64,000 nt of DNA from UBA5109 sp963975155 (GCA_963975155.1 CAXBFG010000003.1:62001-126000); one strand, 5' to 3'. Shown: positions 33,442 through 42,022, counted from the stretch's first letter. Notes: generated from the sequence alone by a model not told the origin. Numbers and translations are program-made.

Positions 33442-33517
33442 TGGTGCCCAGGGGCGGAATCGAACCACCGACACGAGGATTTTCAATCCTCTGCTCTACC
33501 GACTGAGCTACCTGGGC
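33442..33517 (-). tRNA. tRNA-Phe (anticodon GAA)
   Basis: The 76-base cloverleaf on the minus strand has acceptor arms GCCCAGG/CCTGGGC, D-loop AGCTCAGTCGGTAGAGC, anticodon stem GAGGA/TCCTC with loop TTGAAAA (anticodon GAA, bases 33482-33484), T-arm GGTTCGATTCC and an encoded CCA. It is intact; the 3' end is the integration target of the island. yggX lies 68 bases upstream on the same strand. Confidence 0.97.
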
Positions 33518-33585
33518 TTGCAACACAAGGCGCGTATTAAACCTGTTGAGGGGCCTCTTAGTCAAGATTGGATTAGGTCTGCGTT

Positions 33586-33855
33586 TTAGTCCTCTGGTAC
33601 GTAGCCTTCAGCTTCGTCATGTTCTTCATTCGCAAAGAATTTTTCCATTTCTTCAGTCAAGTATTGCCGATCTTCGGCTTTTATCATGCTGAGCCCTTTT
33701 TCATTGATCAGGCGCGTCTGCAGTTGCATCCATTCTTCCCAGGCCTGTTTGGAGATATTGTTATAAATGTCCTGCCCTTTTTCTCCAGGGTAGGGAGGCA
33801 CCGGTAAGGCCGGCATGTCTTTTTGATATTTCCGACAGAAAACCGTTCTGCTCAT
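33586..33855 (-). CDS. yggX: Iron-trafficking/oxidative damage protection protein YggX
   Basis: An 89-residue cytoplasmic protein that protects iron-sulfur clusters from oxidation. It begins with the family signature RTVFCRKYQKDMPAL, with the conserved cysteine at position 6, and continues with GLPY-like PPYPGEKGQDIY and ISKQAWEEW. Full length. Its ATG overlaps the mutY stop (TAATG), the same mutY-yggX pairing found widely in gammaproteobacteria, which links DNA repair and iron-sulfur protection. Confidence 0.96.
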   Translation of the reverse strand: MSRTVFCRKYQKDMPALPVPPYPGEKGQDIYNNISKQAWEEWMQLQTRLINEKGLSMIKAEDRQYLTEEMEKFFANEEHDEAEGYVPED

Positions 33856-34928
33856 TATTTGTTTCCCAGTTTCTTTAATAAAGTATTTACCGGAGCTGCC
33901 AGTCCGAGCTCCGAAGGCTTATCCAGATCATACCAGTGCCAGTCAGGCTTCTCCATAATAGCAGCAGGCATCTTGCTCAGGCTAAGCAATTGAGGCTTGA
34001 TAATGAGTCTGAAGTGACTGAAGGTGTGTCGAATTTCATCACACTGAACAGGCTTGGCTCTGGCGCTAAAGCCGTGACTGCTTAAAAAGTGATCAATGGT
34101 GTCGCTTTCCTGAATTTCCGGGAAGCTCCATAAGCCGCCCCAGATACCCTGAGGGGGCCTTTTCTCCAGCAATACTTTTTGTCCGTCAGGAGAGTGAAGA
34201 ATGATCATTTGTGTTGATTTTTGTGGTATCAGTTTTTTTGTCTTTTTGTTCGGGAATTCTGCCATTCGATTGCTCAGGTAAGCCTGACAAGTGAGTTGCA
34301 AGGGGCAGGCACTACATTGTGGTTTTGTACGGGTACAAAGTGTGGCACCAAGATCCATCATTGCCTGGGTGTAATCCCGACAGTCATTAGGCGGAGTGAG
34401 TTGCTCAGCAAGCGCCCATAGTTTCTCAAGAGTCTGGCCTTGTTGGGGCCAGCCTTCGATACAGTGATAGCGGCACAGCACCCGTTTAACATTGCCATCG
34501 AGAATAGCGGCACGTTTATTACCCGCTAAAGCGATAATTGCACCTGCAGTAGATCGACCAATCCCCGGCAACTCGATTAATCCTTCGAAGCTGGAGGGAA
34601 ATACCCCGTTGTGTTCATGATGAATGAGTCGGGCTGTTTTATGTAAATTTCTGGCTCTGGCGTAATAACCCAGACCAGTCCAATGGTGCAGTACCTTGTC
34701 GCTTTCTGCCAGCGCCAGTTGCTTGATATCAGGAAAACTTAGCATAAACTTTTCATAGTAAGGAATAACCGTCGAAACCTGAGTTTGCTGCAGCATAATT
34801 TCTGATATCCAGACCCGGTAGGGGTTTGGATTTTGCTGCCAGGGTAAATTTTTGCGGCCATGCACCTGGAACCAGTTTAAAACTGCTTCACTAAAGGGAT
34901 TTTGCCGAGCTTTTGTAGAAGTAGACAT
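33855..34928 (-). CDS. mutY: A/G-specific adenine DNA glycosylase MutY
   Basis: Removes adenine mispaired with 8-oxoguanine. The protein of 357 residues has the helix-hairpin-helix ELPGIGRSTAGAI, the catalytic Asp in AILDGNVKRVLCR, the iron-sulfur cysteines CTRTKPQCSACPLQLTC, and a NUDIX-like C-terminal domain for 8-oxoG recognition. ATG 34928 is chosen; the frame extends three codons to a TTG at 34937. It is divergent from hisB, 104 bases away. Confidence 0.96.
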   Translation of the reverse strand: MSTSTKARQNPFSEAVLNWFQVHGRKNLPWQQNPNPYRVWISEIMLQQTQVSTVIPYYEKFMLSFPDIKQLALAESDKVLHHWTGLGYYARARNLHKTARLIHHEHNGVFPSSFEGLIELPGIGRSTAGAIIALAGNKRAAILDGNVKRVLCRYHCIEGWPQQGQTLEKLWALAEQLTPPNDCRDYTQAMMDLGATLCTRTKPQCSACPLQLTCQAYLSNRMAEFPNKKTKKLIPQKSTQMIILHSPDGQKVLLEKRPPQGIWGGLWSFPEIQESDTIDHFLSSHGFSARAKPVQCDEIRHTFSHFRLIIKPQLLSLSKMPAAIMEKPDWHWYDLDKPSELGLAAPVNTLLKKLGNK

Positions 34929-35032
34929 CGGGAGCAAGTGTAATGTTTGTTGGCCTTTTTTTCACAATAAAAAGCCTATTGGCAGTATAATCAGCCTTTT
35001 CCGTCAAACTGATCAAAACCATAGAGGCTAGT

Positions 35033-35626
35033 ATGGCTGAGCCAAGAACGGCAACGGTAGAACGTAATACCAATGAAACCCGGATTACAGTTAGTGTCAA
35101 CCTGGATGGCAGTGGTAAGTTTAAAATACAGTCAGGCCTGCCATTCCTGGAGCATATGCTGGAACAGGTTGCACGTCATGGCCTGGTCGATATGGAAATT
35201 GTTGCCAAGGGAGACCTTGAAATTGATGCTCATCACACCGTTGAAGATTTAGGTATAACACTCGGACAGGCCTTTGATAAAGCACTCAATAAAACCGGTA
35301 TCCGGCGCTATGGACATGCCTATGTGCCTCTGGATGAAGCATTATCCAGAGTGGTTATTGATTTTTCTGGCCGTCCCGGTCTTGAGTATCAGATCCCTTT
35401 TGTGCGCGGTACAGTAGGAGATTTTGATGTCGATTTGTTTTATGAGTTTTTTCAGGGCTTTGTGAATCATGCCAAGGTAACGCTGCACATCGATAATATC
35501 AAAGGTAACAATGCTCACCATCAGATTGAAACTGTCTTCAAGGCTTTTGGTCGGGCAGTGCGAATGGCTATGGAAGCTGATCCGCGTATGCAGGGTACCA
35601 TCCCTTCAACGAAGGGAAGTCTCTGA
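35033..35626 (+). CDS. hisB: Imidazoleglycerol-phosphate dehydratase HisB
   Basis: Dehydrates imidazoleglycerol phosphate in histidine synthesis. The 197-residue monofunctional enzyme carries the two metal-binding repeats: LPFLEHMLEQVARHG with DAHHTVEDLGI, and NAHHQIETVFKAFGRA. The phosphatase domain of the E. coli HisB fusion is absent, as in pseudomonads. It heads a hisB-hisH-hisF group in which hisA is missing. The 132 bases to hisH carry one copy of the local repeat family, so the two genes may not be tightly coupled. Confidence 0.96.
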   Translation: MAEPRTATVERNTNETRITVSVNLDGSGKFKIQSGLPFLEHMLEQVARHGLVDMEIVAKGDLEIDAHHTVEDLGITLGQAFDKALNKTGIRRYGHAYVPLDEALSRVVIDFSGRPGLEYQIPFVRGTVGDFDVDLFYEFFQGFVNHAKVTLHIDNIKGNNAHHQIETVFKAFGRAVRMAMEADPRMQGTIPSTKGSL

Positions 35627-35637
35627 TCTTAACTATT

Positions 35638-35684
35638 GCACTCACTAATGCTTTTGCCTCGTTTCAGCTTTGCTCCTAACGCTT
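35638..35684 (+). repeat. His-region repeat, copy A
   Basis: This copy begins GCACTCACTAATGCTT and ends TTTGCCTCGT...AACGCTT. Its second half matches 37303-37335 at about 26 of 33 positions, and its first half matches the starts of copies B (37224) and C (37348). It lies between hisB and hisH. Confidence 0.6.
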
Positions 35685-35758
35685 ATTGGCAAAGTTTCTA
35701 TACGAGATCCCGTTATTGAATTTTCTGCAGAAGTTGAAAAAAAAGTTGAATAAAAAAG

Positions 35759-36418
35759 TTGAAGAATAAAATTGTAGTCATAGATTACGGTATGGGGAAT
35801 CTCCATTCAGTAGGGAAGGCTCTCGAGCATGTCGGGGAAAATATTTCATTAGCGATTACCGCGGATGCAGACAAAATTCGTCAGGCAGATCGTTTGATCT
35901 TTCCGGGTGTAGGGGCTATGCGAGACTGCATGTCAGAAATTAAACGCTTGCGAATTGATGAACTCCTGCGAGAAGCCAAACAGCAAAAACCAATCCTGGG
36001 TATCTGTGTTGGTATGCAGGCCATGATGGAATTTTCTGAAGAAAATAATGGCGTGGATTGTATGGGTTTTTTTCCCGGCAAAGTGCAGCGTTTCAAGGAC
36101 GATAAAACTGATGAGAATGGTGAAAAGTTAAAAGTCCCGCATATGGGCTGGAATCAAGTTAAGCAAACACAGATTCACCCCATGTGGAAGGATATTGAAG
36201 ATAAGAGCCGTTTCTATTTTGTGCACAGCTATTATGTGAAACCTGATACTTCTAAAAATGACTCGGCAACGATAGCAGGTGAAACGGATTACCCCTTTAC
36301 CTTTTGTTCCGCAATAGCAGCAAAAAATATCTTTGCAGTGCAATTCCACCCGGAAAAAAGTCAGGACTGTGGTTTGCAGTTACTAAAGAACTTTTTAACT
36401 TGGGATGGTGAACAGTGA
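35759..36418 (+). CDS. hisH: Imidazole glycerol phosphate synthase, glutaminase subunit HisH
   Basis: Glutaminase that feeds ammonia to HisF. The 219-residue protein has the class I amidotransferase triad: Cys83 in GICVGMQAM, and His and Glu in FHPEKSQ near the end; VIDYGMGN at the start is also conserved. The only usable start is TTG 35759, because an in-frame TGA lies four codons upstream and the next ATG falls inside the conserved YGMGN motif. No ribosome site is visible; three AAGTTGAA repeats (35731, 35743, 35756) precede it, the last containing the start codon. It is followed after 10 bases by hisF rather than hisA. Confidence 0.94.
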   Translation: MKNKIVVIDYGMGNLHSVGKALEHVGENISLAITADADKIRQADRLIFPGVGAMRDCMSEIKRLRIDELLREAKQQKPILGICVGMQAMMEFSEENNGVDCMGFFPGKVQRFKDDKTDENGEKLKVPHMGWNQVKQTQIHPMWKDIEDKSRFYFVHSYYVKPDTSKNDSATIAGETDYPFTFCSAIAAKNIFAVQFHPEKSQDCGLQLLKNFLTWDGEQ

Positions 36419-36428
36419 GTGCTGAATC

Positions 36429-37199
36429 ATGAGTCTGGCGAAACGAATTATTCCCTGTCTTGATTGTGAAAACGGCAGAGTCGTGAAAGGCGTTAAATTT
36501 CTGGATATCCGGGATGCCGGTGATCCGGTCGAAGTATCTAAGCGCTACTGCGATCAGGGTGCGGATGAAATTACCTTTCTGGATATTACGGCCAGCAGCG
36601 ATAACCGCGAGACAACAATTCATACCGTAGAAGCAATCGCCAGTCAGGTATTTATTCCGCTAACAGTTGGAGGAGGAATACGGACACTGGAAGATATTCG
36701 GCTGATGCTGAATGCTGGTGCCGATAAAGTCGCCATTAATACCAGCGCGGTAATTAATCCGGAGTTTGTAAAGCAAGCGGCAGAAAAGTTTGGTTCACAA
36801 TGTATAGTGGTTGCCATTGATGCCAAGCAGGTCTCACTGGAAGGTGAGCCGTTACGCTGGGAAATTTTTACCCATGGCGGCAGAAAAGAAACCGGCCTGG
36901 ATGCAGTGCAATGGGCTAAGCGTATGGTGTCTTACGGCGCCGGCGAAATATTACTGACCAGCATGGATCGTGACGGAACCAAAAACGGTTTTGACCTGGC
37001 TCTGAACAGGGCAATAAGTGAAGCCGTTACAGTTCCGGTTATTGCCTCCGGCGGTGTCGGTAATCTGCAACATCTGGTGGATGGTATCGTGGAAGGAAAG
37101 GTCGATGCCGTATTGGCGGCCAGCATTTTCCATTTTGGGGAGTACAGTATTCCGGAAGCGAAAAGGTATATGGCGGCTCAAGGTATCTGCGTCCGTTAA
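36429..37199 (+). CDS. hisF: Imidazole glycerol phosphate synthase, cyclase subunit HisF
   Basis: The (beta-alpha)8 cyclase that forms imidazoleglycerol phosphate and AICAR with HisH. The 256 residues include the catalytic Asp12 in RIIPCLDCENGRVVKGV, the phosphate loops TVGGGIRTLED and ASGGVGN, and the second catalytic Asp in VVAIDAK near 130. The D-C-E-N-G sequence has Cys where most have Val, which should be harmless. The gene's stop codon starts a 17-base tandem repeat. HisA, a close paralogue that normally sits between hisH and hisF, is not in this window. Confidence 0.96.
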   Translation: MSLAKRIIPCLDCENGRVVKGVKFLDIRDAGDPVEVSKRYCDQGADEITFLDITASSDNRETTIHTVEAIASQVFIPLTVGGGIRTLEDIRLMLNAGADKVAINTSAVINPEFVKQAAEKFGSQCIVVAIDAKQVSLEGEPLRWEIFTHGGRKETGLDAVQWAKRMVSYGAGEILLTSMDRDGTKNGFDLALNRAISEAVTVPVIASGGVGNLQHLVDGIVEGKVDAVLAASIFHFGEYSIPEAKRYMAAQGICVR

Positions 37200-37386
37200 A
37201 GCTGTTGCGCTCTTAAAGCTATTGCGCTCACTAATACTTCGTTAAAGTTAATATTTCATTCAGTTGCTTACTGTTTATGTAAGCGCCTTCATTAAATATT
37301 AACTTTGCCTCGTCTTAGTTTCGCTCATTACGCTTTAATAATTTGTAGCGCTCAGTGATGCTTCGTTGAAGTTAATAAAGGCGCTT
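37196..37386. repeat. Repeat and inverted-repeat cluster between hisF and ctpA
   Basis: This gene-free stretch holds four elements. A 17-base tandem repeat TTAAAGCT[G/A]TTGCGCTC lies at 37196-37229. Copies B (37224) and C (37348) of the his-region repeat match at 26 of 30 positions. A perfect 13-base inverted repeat pairs 37244-37256 with 37294-37306. Inside its loop is a second perfect hairpin, GCTTAC/GTAAGC (37266-37271 and 37279-37284). It lies between convergent genes and may end transcription both ways, but there is no GC-rich stem or T-run. Confidence 0.7.
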
Positions 37387-37400
37387 GGTGTTTATTCTAA

Positions 37401-38717
37401 TTAATAAGGTTGGGCACGCAGCAAGCTCAGACCTTTGAGAATATTGAGGGCTTCATTAAGCTGATAATCGCCAACGATAATCTGCTCCCCGGTCAAATCG
37501 AGTACTTCCGGAATTGTGCCCAGTAAATCTTCGTTAACCAGATGTCCGTCCAGATCCTGCTCACGATAGGTACTCAGGTTGGCAGGAAGTGCGGTTACCC
37601 GGCCCTGCCTGACAATGATATTGGGAGTAATGCCCCTGGCCTGTATGGATCGACCATTAGGTGTGTAATACAGAGCAGTAGTTAATTTGATCGCACGATC
37701 ATTGGTCAGGGGCAAGACGGTTTGCACTGAACCTTTTCCAAAACTCTGAGTGCCCATTATTACTGCACGACCCTGATCCTGAAGGGCTCCTGCTACAACC
37801 TCGGATGCCGATGCTGAGCCTTCATTAATTAAAACAATCAGTGCGACTCCCCGACTTGGATTGGCAGGTGTTGCTTCGAAGCGAGTATAAGAACTTTCTT
37901 CCCGACCTTCTGTATAGACAATAAGCCCTTCTGAAATAAAGGCATCGACAACGTCCACTGCAGCCTGCAGTACGCCACCCGGGTTATTGCGTAAATCCAG
38001 AATGACTCCCTGCAATTCTGTATCACTGAGATGGAAATTTTCCAGGGCGGTATTAATTTCCCTGCCAGTACCAGTGACAAACTGGGAGATACGTATATAC
38101 CCAAAGCCAGGTTCCAGAAAGCGAGAGCGGACACTGTTGGCTGTGATGACCTCACGGGTAACCGTTACCTGGAATGCTTCTGCTTCTCCTTCACGCAATA
38201 TGGTCAGCACGATATCGGTGCCTGGTGCTCCGCGCATTAAGTCAGTAGTTTCTTCCAGGCTAATATCAGTGGCCGGGGTATCATCAATTTTAATTATGAC
38301 GTCACCAGCTTTGATGCCAGCCCGATCTGCCGGGGATCCATCAACGGGACTTATAATAGTGATGAAGCCGTTATTAACCCCGACTTGGACGCCAAGACCA
38401 CCAAATTCCCCGGTGGTCATTTCCTGCAAATTATCATAATCATCATTTGCCAGATAACTTGAGTGTGGGTCTATCCCGGCGAGCATGCCCTTGATGGCAT
38501 TTTCCAGCAGCGTCTTGTCATCAATAGGTTCAACATAGGCATTGCGGATACGATTCAGCACCTCAGTAAAAATACGAACTTCATCAAGGGGCAGGGGCAG
38601 ATTTTCAGTGCTGCCTGTGGCCTGTTCAGTTTGTGCCATAGCTGGCACAAGCAAAAGACAACACAGATATAAGGTCGTTGTAATTTTAGTGACGAATGCA
38701 AGTCGGAAAGTGTTCAT
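37401..38717 (-). CDS. ctpA: S41-family carboxy-terminal processing protease (CtpA/Prc-like)
   Basis: A periplasmic serine protease that trims C-termini of envelope proteins. The 438 residues comprise a signal peptide (to about VPAMAQ), a PDZ domain with GGLGVQVGV and GDVIIKIDD, and the S41 core with the catalytic Ser in GSASASEVVAGAL and Lys in SFGKGSVQT. Start ATG 38717 is preferred over a TTG four codons upstream. It follows envC on the same strand by 16 bases; the gpmI-envC-ctpA order matches pseudomonads. Confidence 0.94.
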   Translation of the reverse strand: MNTFRLAFVTKITTTLYLCCLLLVPAMAQTEQATGSTENLPLPLDEVRIFTEVLNRIRNAYVEPIDDKTLLENAIKGMLAGIDPHSSYLANDDYDNLQEMTTGEFGGLGVQVGVNNGFITIISPVDGSPADRAGIKAGDVIIKIDDTPATDISLEETTDLMRGAPGTDIVLTILREGEAEAFQVTVTREVITANSVRSRFLEPGFGYIRISQFVTGTGREINTALENFHLSDTELQGVILDLRNNPGGVLQAAVDVVDAFISEGLIVYTEGREESSYTRFEATPANPSRGVALIVLINEGSASASEVVAGALQDQGRAVIMGTQSFGKGSVQTVLPLTNDRAIKLTTALYYTPNGRSIQARGITPNIIVRQGRVTALPANLSTYREQDLDGHLVNEDLLGTIPEVLDLTGEQIIVGDYQLNEALNILKGLSLLRAQPY

Positions 38718-38733
38718 AGGCGTTACCAAATTT

Positions 38734-39888
38734 TTAGCGTCTTACTAACCAGTTTATTGGGTCTTGCGCTTTGCCGTTATAGCGAATTTCGAAATATACT
38801 CCGTTTTCATCACGACCGCCTGTATTTCCAACTGCCGCGATAATTTCTCCACTGGTAACCCACTCGCCTACCTCTTTATATAGCAATTGATTGTGGGCGT
38901 AGAGACTCATATAACCATCACCATGGTCGATTATCAAGAGCAGCCCTGAGTTGGAAAACCAGTCAGAATAAATGACACGCCCATGATGAATGGCTTTAAT
39001 TTCGGCTCCGGCTCTGCCGGCGATTGTAATACCTTCCCAGTTCAGATCCCCCAGTTCATAACTGACCCCATAAGCATTCAGCATGGGTCCTTCAAGAGGC
39101 CAGGGTAGAGCTCCTTTGAGAGATGAAAAATCCTGTCCCTGTGAACCTAGAGGGAGGTCTACTATGGCCCGAGAAAGCTCTTCAATCAGCAGGGTCATTT
39201 CTTCATACTGCACTTCCAGTCGGGAAAGCTCGGTGCCCCTTGCTGCAAGTGTATTATCCAGCTCCTGCAAGAGAGCCAGACGTTCTGTCTGTCTTTGTTC
39301 GAGAGTGTTTTGTTCAGCCAGCAAGCTGTCGCGTCGAATTAACAGCTCTGCCGTAGCTTCCTGAATTTCGCTGCTAATTGTTTCGATATTCGCTAATAAG
39401 CTCTTAAATTCCTGTATTTTTTCACTACGGGCATTATTGAAATACTGATAATAGCGCAGCATTCTGGCAGAGCTGGCAATATTTTCCTGGTTGAGCAGTA
39501 ACTTTAGATATTCCTGTCGGCCGTTTTGGTAAGCGGCCCGCAGATACTGGCCAATAAGGACTTCCTGTGATTGCCTGCTGCTTTCCAGCTCCGCGCCCTG
39601 CTGTTCCAGTCCCTGAAGCCGTAATTGCTCTTCGCTTATCTGGCTTTGTAGTAAGACAATTGCCTGGGATGCATCCTGAATGGCTTTTTCATTGTTTTCC
39701 AGATCCAGTTCGACAGAACCTCGTTGCAGTCGAGTAGTCTCAATCTGCTCCTGAACATTGGCTATTGTACGGGCAAGGGCTTCCAACTCTGCCGGTGAGG
39801 GATTAGTCTGGGCTGTAGTATAAGGTGCATTTAGTAAGTAAGTGCTCACATAAAGAAATAAAAAGTATTTCTTGTTAAAGCCTTTCAT
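38734..39888 (-). CDS. envC: Murein hydrolase activator EnvC
   Basis: Periplasmic protein that activates division amidases AmiA/AmiB at the septum, recruited through FtsEX. The 384 residues comprise a signal sequence, a long coiled coil (about 30-245, rich in Leu/Glu/Gln) and a C-terminal LytM/M23 domain. In the LytM domain the zinc-binding residues are partly replaced (IDHGDGYMSLYAHNQLL, VYFEIRYNG in place of a HLHFE-like motif), as in the non-catalytic E. coli EnvC. Its ATG overlaps the gpmI stop by 4 bases. Confidence 0.93.
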   Translation of the reverse strand: MKGFNKKYFLFLYVSTYLLNAPYTTAQTNPSPAELEALARTIANVQEQIETTRLQRGSVELDLENNEKAIQDASQAIVLLQSQISEEQLRLQGLEQQGAELESSRQSQEVLIGQYLRAAYQNGRQEYLKLLLNQENIASSARMLRYYQYFNNARSEKIQEFKSLLANIETISSEIQEATAELLIRRDSLLAEQNTLEQRQTERLALLQELDNTLAARGTELSRLEVQYEEMTLLIEELSRAIVDLPLGSQGQDFSSLKGALPWPLEGPMLNAYGVSYELGDLNWEGITIAGRAGAEIKAIHHGRVIYSDWFSNSGLLLIIDHGDGYMSLYAHNQLLYKEVGEWVTSGEIIAAVGNTGGRDENGVYFEIRYNGKAQDPINWLVRR

Positions 39889-41432
39889 GTAAATTCTATT
39901 AAGGAGTGTCCGCTCATCTCGACAGGGGGCTCCAGATGCATCAACTTAAGCAGGCTGGGTGCAATATCTGATAATGCGCCATCTGGCAGGAGTCTGATAT
40001 CTTGCTTGCCAACGTATACGAGAGGTACCGGTCCATCGGTATGTGAAGTGAGGCTTTGGCCCGTGACTTCATCCTGCATTTTTTCTACATTGCCATGATC
40101 TGCCGTAATCAGGCAGTCGCCATCTGTTTCCAGTATGGCAGCGGTGATCATACCCAGGCATTCATCGAGTACTTCAACGGCTTGTATGGCAGCGTTCAGA
40201 TTGCCGGTATGGCCAACCATGTCTCCATTTGCAAAATTGCAGATAATAGCGTCATATTCACGGTTTTTAATCGCATTTACCAGCTTTTCACATACTTCAT
40301 AGGCGCTCATTTCTGGTTTCAGATCATAGGTAGTTACATTGGGAGAAGGCACAAGGATGCGGGTTTCACCGGCAAACTCCTGTTCCCGGCCACCACTGAA
40401 GAAAAAGGTGACATGAGCATACTTTTCAGTCTCGGCAATTCTTAATTGTGACATTCCCAGCTGAGCCAGATATTCACCCAGACTGTTGTTCAGTGGTATG
40501 GGGGGAAAGGCGCAGTTGGCAATGATGTCATCGGCATATTGGGTGAGCGTAGTAACAGCACTAAGATTAACGACCTGTTTGCGGGCAAAGCCGGAGAAAT
40601 CAGGATCCGTGAGAGCTCTGGTCAGTTCACGGGCACGGTCAGCACGAAAATTCATGAATACCAGGGCGTCACCATTTGTCAGGCTGACAGCCTCTTTGTC
40701 TGCGGCATGTATGCAGCTTGGCTTCACGAATTCATCATCTTCTCCCCGTTTGTAGGCAGCTTGCAGGGCAGTTACTGCATCTTCGTAGTGATATTCAGTG
40801 TCACCCTGAACTATTACCCGGTAAGCCTGCTCTACCCGATCCCAGCGATTGTCACGGTCCATGGCATAAAAGCGACCAATTATACTGGCGATTTGACCTT
40901 TGCCTGAGTTCTCCAGTTTGGCGGAAAATTTTGCCAATGAGGCTGCAGCACTGCGGGGAGCTGTGTCTCTGCCATCCAGCAAAGCATGCAGATATATTTT
41001 TTCACAGCCTTGCTGTAAGGCCAGATCAATCATTGCTTCGATTTGATCTTCATGGCTATGAATGCCTCCCGGTGATAACAGGCCAATAATATGCAGCCCG
41101 GCATTGCCAGCTTTAGCTTTAGTGCATGCATCAACAAGTGCAGTATTGCTAAAGAAGTCACCTTCATTAATAGCCTTGTTTATACGGGTCAGATTCTGGT
41201 AGACAACCCGACCGGCACCCAGGTTCATATGGCCGACTTCAGAGTTACCCATTTGACCTTCCGGTAAACCGACTTTCAGACCGGAGGTATGGATAAGAGT
41301 ATGAGGGTAGTTTGCCAGTAAAGCGTCCCACACTGGTGTGTTGGCCAGGCTGATTGCATTGGAGTCGCTTTCATCTCGATGACCCCAGCCATCAAGTATT
41401 AATAAAAGATGGGGAGTTGTTGCTTGATTCAT
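39885..41432 (-). CDS. gpmI: 2,3-bisphosphoglycerate-independent phosphoglycerate mutase
   Basis: Interconverts 3- and 2-phosphoglycerate in glycolysis. The 515-residue alkaline-phosphatase-superfamily enzyme has LILDGWG at the start with its metal-binding Asp, the phosphorylated serine in QMGNSEVGHMNLGAGR, DGRD in LLDGRDTAPRS, and the C-terminal metal cluster in TADHGNVE. Length and motifs are those of a full GpmI. It heads the gpmI-envC-ctpA operon, and is divergent from the rhodanese gene 156 bases away. Confidence 0.97.
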   Translation of the reverse strand: MNQATTPHLLLILDGWGHRDESDSNAISLANTPVWDALLANYPHTLIHTSGLKVGLPEGQMGNSEVGHMNLGAGRVVYQNLTRINKAINEGDFFSNTALVDACTKAKAGNAGLHIIGLLSPGGIHSHEDQIEAMIDLALQQGCEKIYLHALLDGRDTAPRSAAASLAKFSAKLENSGKGQIASIIGRFYAMDRDNRWDRVEQAYRVIVQGDTEYHYEDAVTALQAAYKRGEDDEFVKPSCIHAADKEAVSLTNGDALVFMNFRADRARELTRALTDPDFSGFARKQVVNLSAVTTLTQYADDIIANCAFPPIPLNNSLGEYLAQLGMSQLRIAETEKYAHVTFFFSGGREQEFAGETRILVPSPNVTTYDLKPEMSAYEVCEKLVNAIKNREYDAIICNFANGDMVGHTGNLNAAIQAVEVLDECLGMITAAILETDGDCLITADHGNVEKMQDEVTGQSLTSHTDGPVPLVYVGKQDIRLLPDGALSDIAPSLLKLMHLEPPVEMSGHSLIEFT

Positions 41433-41588
41433 AGGGTAAAAACTGCATTAAATGGAAAAGCAAATTATAGGCTTTCAGAGAGATTAGATAAACAAGGATA
41501 CAGCTAAAAACAGGCTTAAGTGGTTTTACTCTGACCGTTTAGTTCTTTATACTGCCTGCCTCTTTGAAAGTGCAGTTTTGAGTAGGCT

Positions 41589-42002
41589 ATGGAGCGTTTA
41601 TTAGAATTCTTTATTAATCATTGGCTGTTAGCTGGGCTATGGTTAGTTTTATTTTTTGCGCTGATTGCTTATTTGAAAAAGAAAGCTGGTAGAACAGTCG
41701 GGACACATGAAGCAACACGTCTGATTAATCGTGAAGACGGTGTAGTACTGGATGTCAGAGACAAGAAAGTTTTTGATAAAGGGCACATCGTAAATGCGGT
41801 TAATATCCCTCTTGGTAAACTTGATGAGCGCATAACAGAATTGGATAAATACAAAGCCAGGCCTTTAATTGTGGTTTGTCAGATGGGCGGACAATCCGGT
41901 GATGCAGTCAAAAAACTGGAAGCCAGAGCTTATCCTCAGGTCTTCAGGATGACTGGTGGTATAAATGAATGGCAGGCACAGGGATTGCCCTTGGTAGTGT
42001 AA
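41589..42002 (+). CDS. yibN: Membrane-anchored rhodanese-like protein YibN
   Basis: A 137-residue protein with one N-terminal membrane segment (about 12-29), then a single rhodanese domain with VVLDVRDKKVFDKGHI and the active-site loop VVCQMGGQSG, Cys97. A sulfurtransferase role is likely; E. coli YibN has also been linked to the Sec export machinery. Next comes secB, as in related genomes, but the glutaredoxin gene that usually lies between them is missing. The stop codon runs into a short 10-base tandem repeat. Confidence 0.92.
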   Translation: MERLLEFFINHWLLAGLWLVLFFALIAYLKKKAGRTVGTHEATRLINREDGVVLDVRDKKVFDKGHIVNAVNIPLGKLDERITELDKYKARPLIVVCQMGGQSGDAVKKLEARAYPQVFRMTGGINEWQAQGLPLVV

Positions 42003-42022
42003 AAGTGTGTAAAAGTGTGTAA
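42001..42022 (+). repeat. Tandem AAAAGTGTGT repeat after yibN
   Basis: Two exact 10-base copies (42001-42010, 42011-42020) plus a trailing partial copy start within the yibN stop codon. A slippage product is the simplest explanation. Confidence 0.7.

Larger units (their letters stand above)
23145..33455. mobile_element. tRNA-Phe-associated integrative island (about 10.3 kb)
   Basis: The right border is the 3' end of tRNA-Phe, with a P4-type integrase reading away from it 173 bases inside. The left side carries an AlpA-type excisionase and two XRE-like regulators just after rdgC. ATACCCCC repeats occur at both ends, and a degenerate copy of the tRNA 3' end sits at 23145-23158. Cargo: sulfite dehydrogenase, TetR and an operon of exported proteins. 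No conjugation or replication genes are visible, so it is a non-conjugative genomic island, possibly mobilised in trans or decayed. Confidence 0.75.

Noticed and set aside
35759..37199. HisH/HisF pair as a surface-polysaccharide amidotransferase rather than histidine genes
   Set aside because: Typical histidine-pathway motifs and linkage to hisB; no aminotransferase or glycosyltransferase neighbours.
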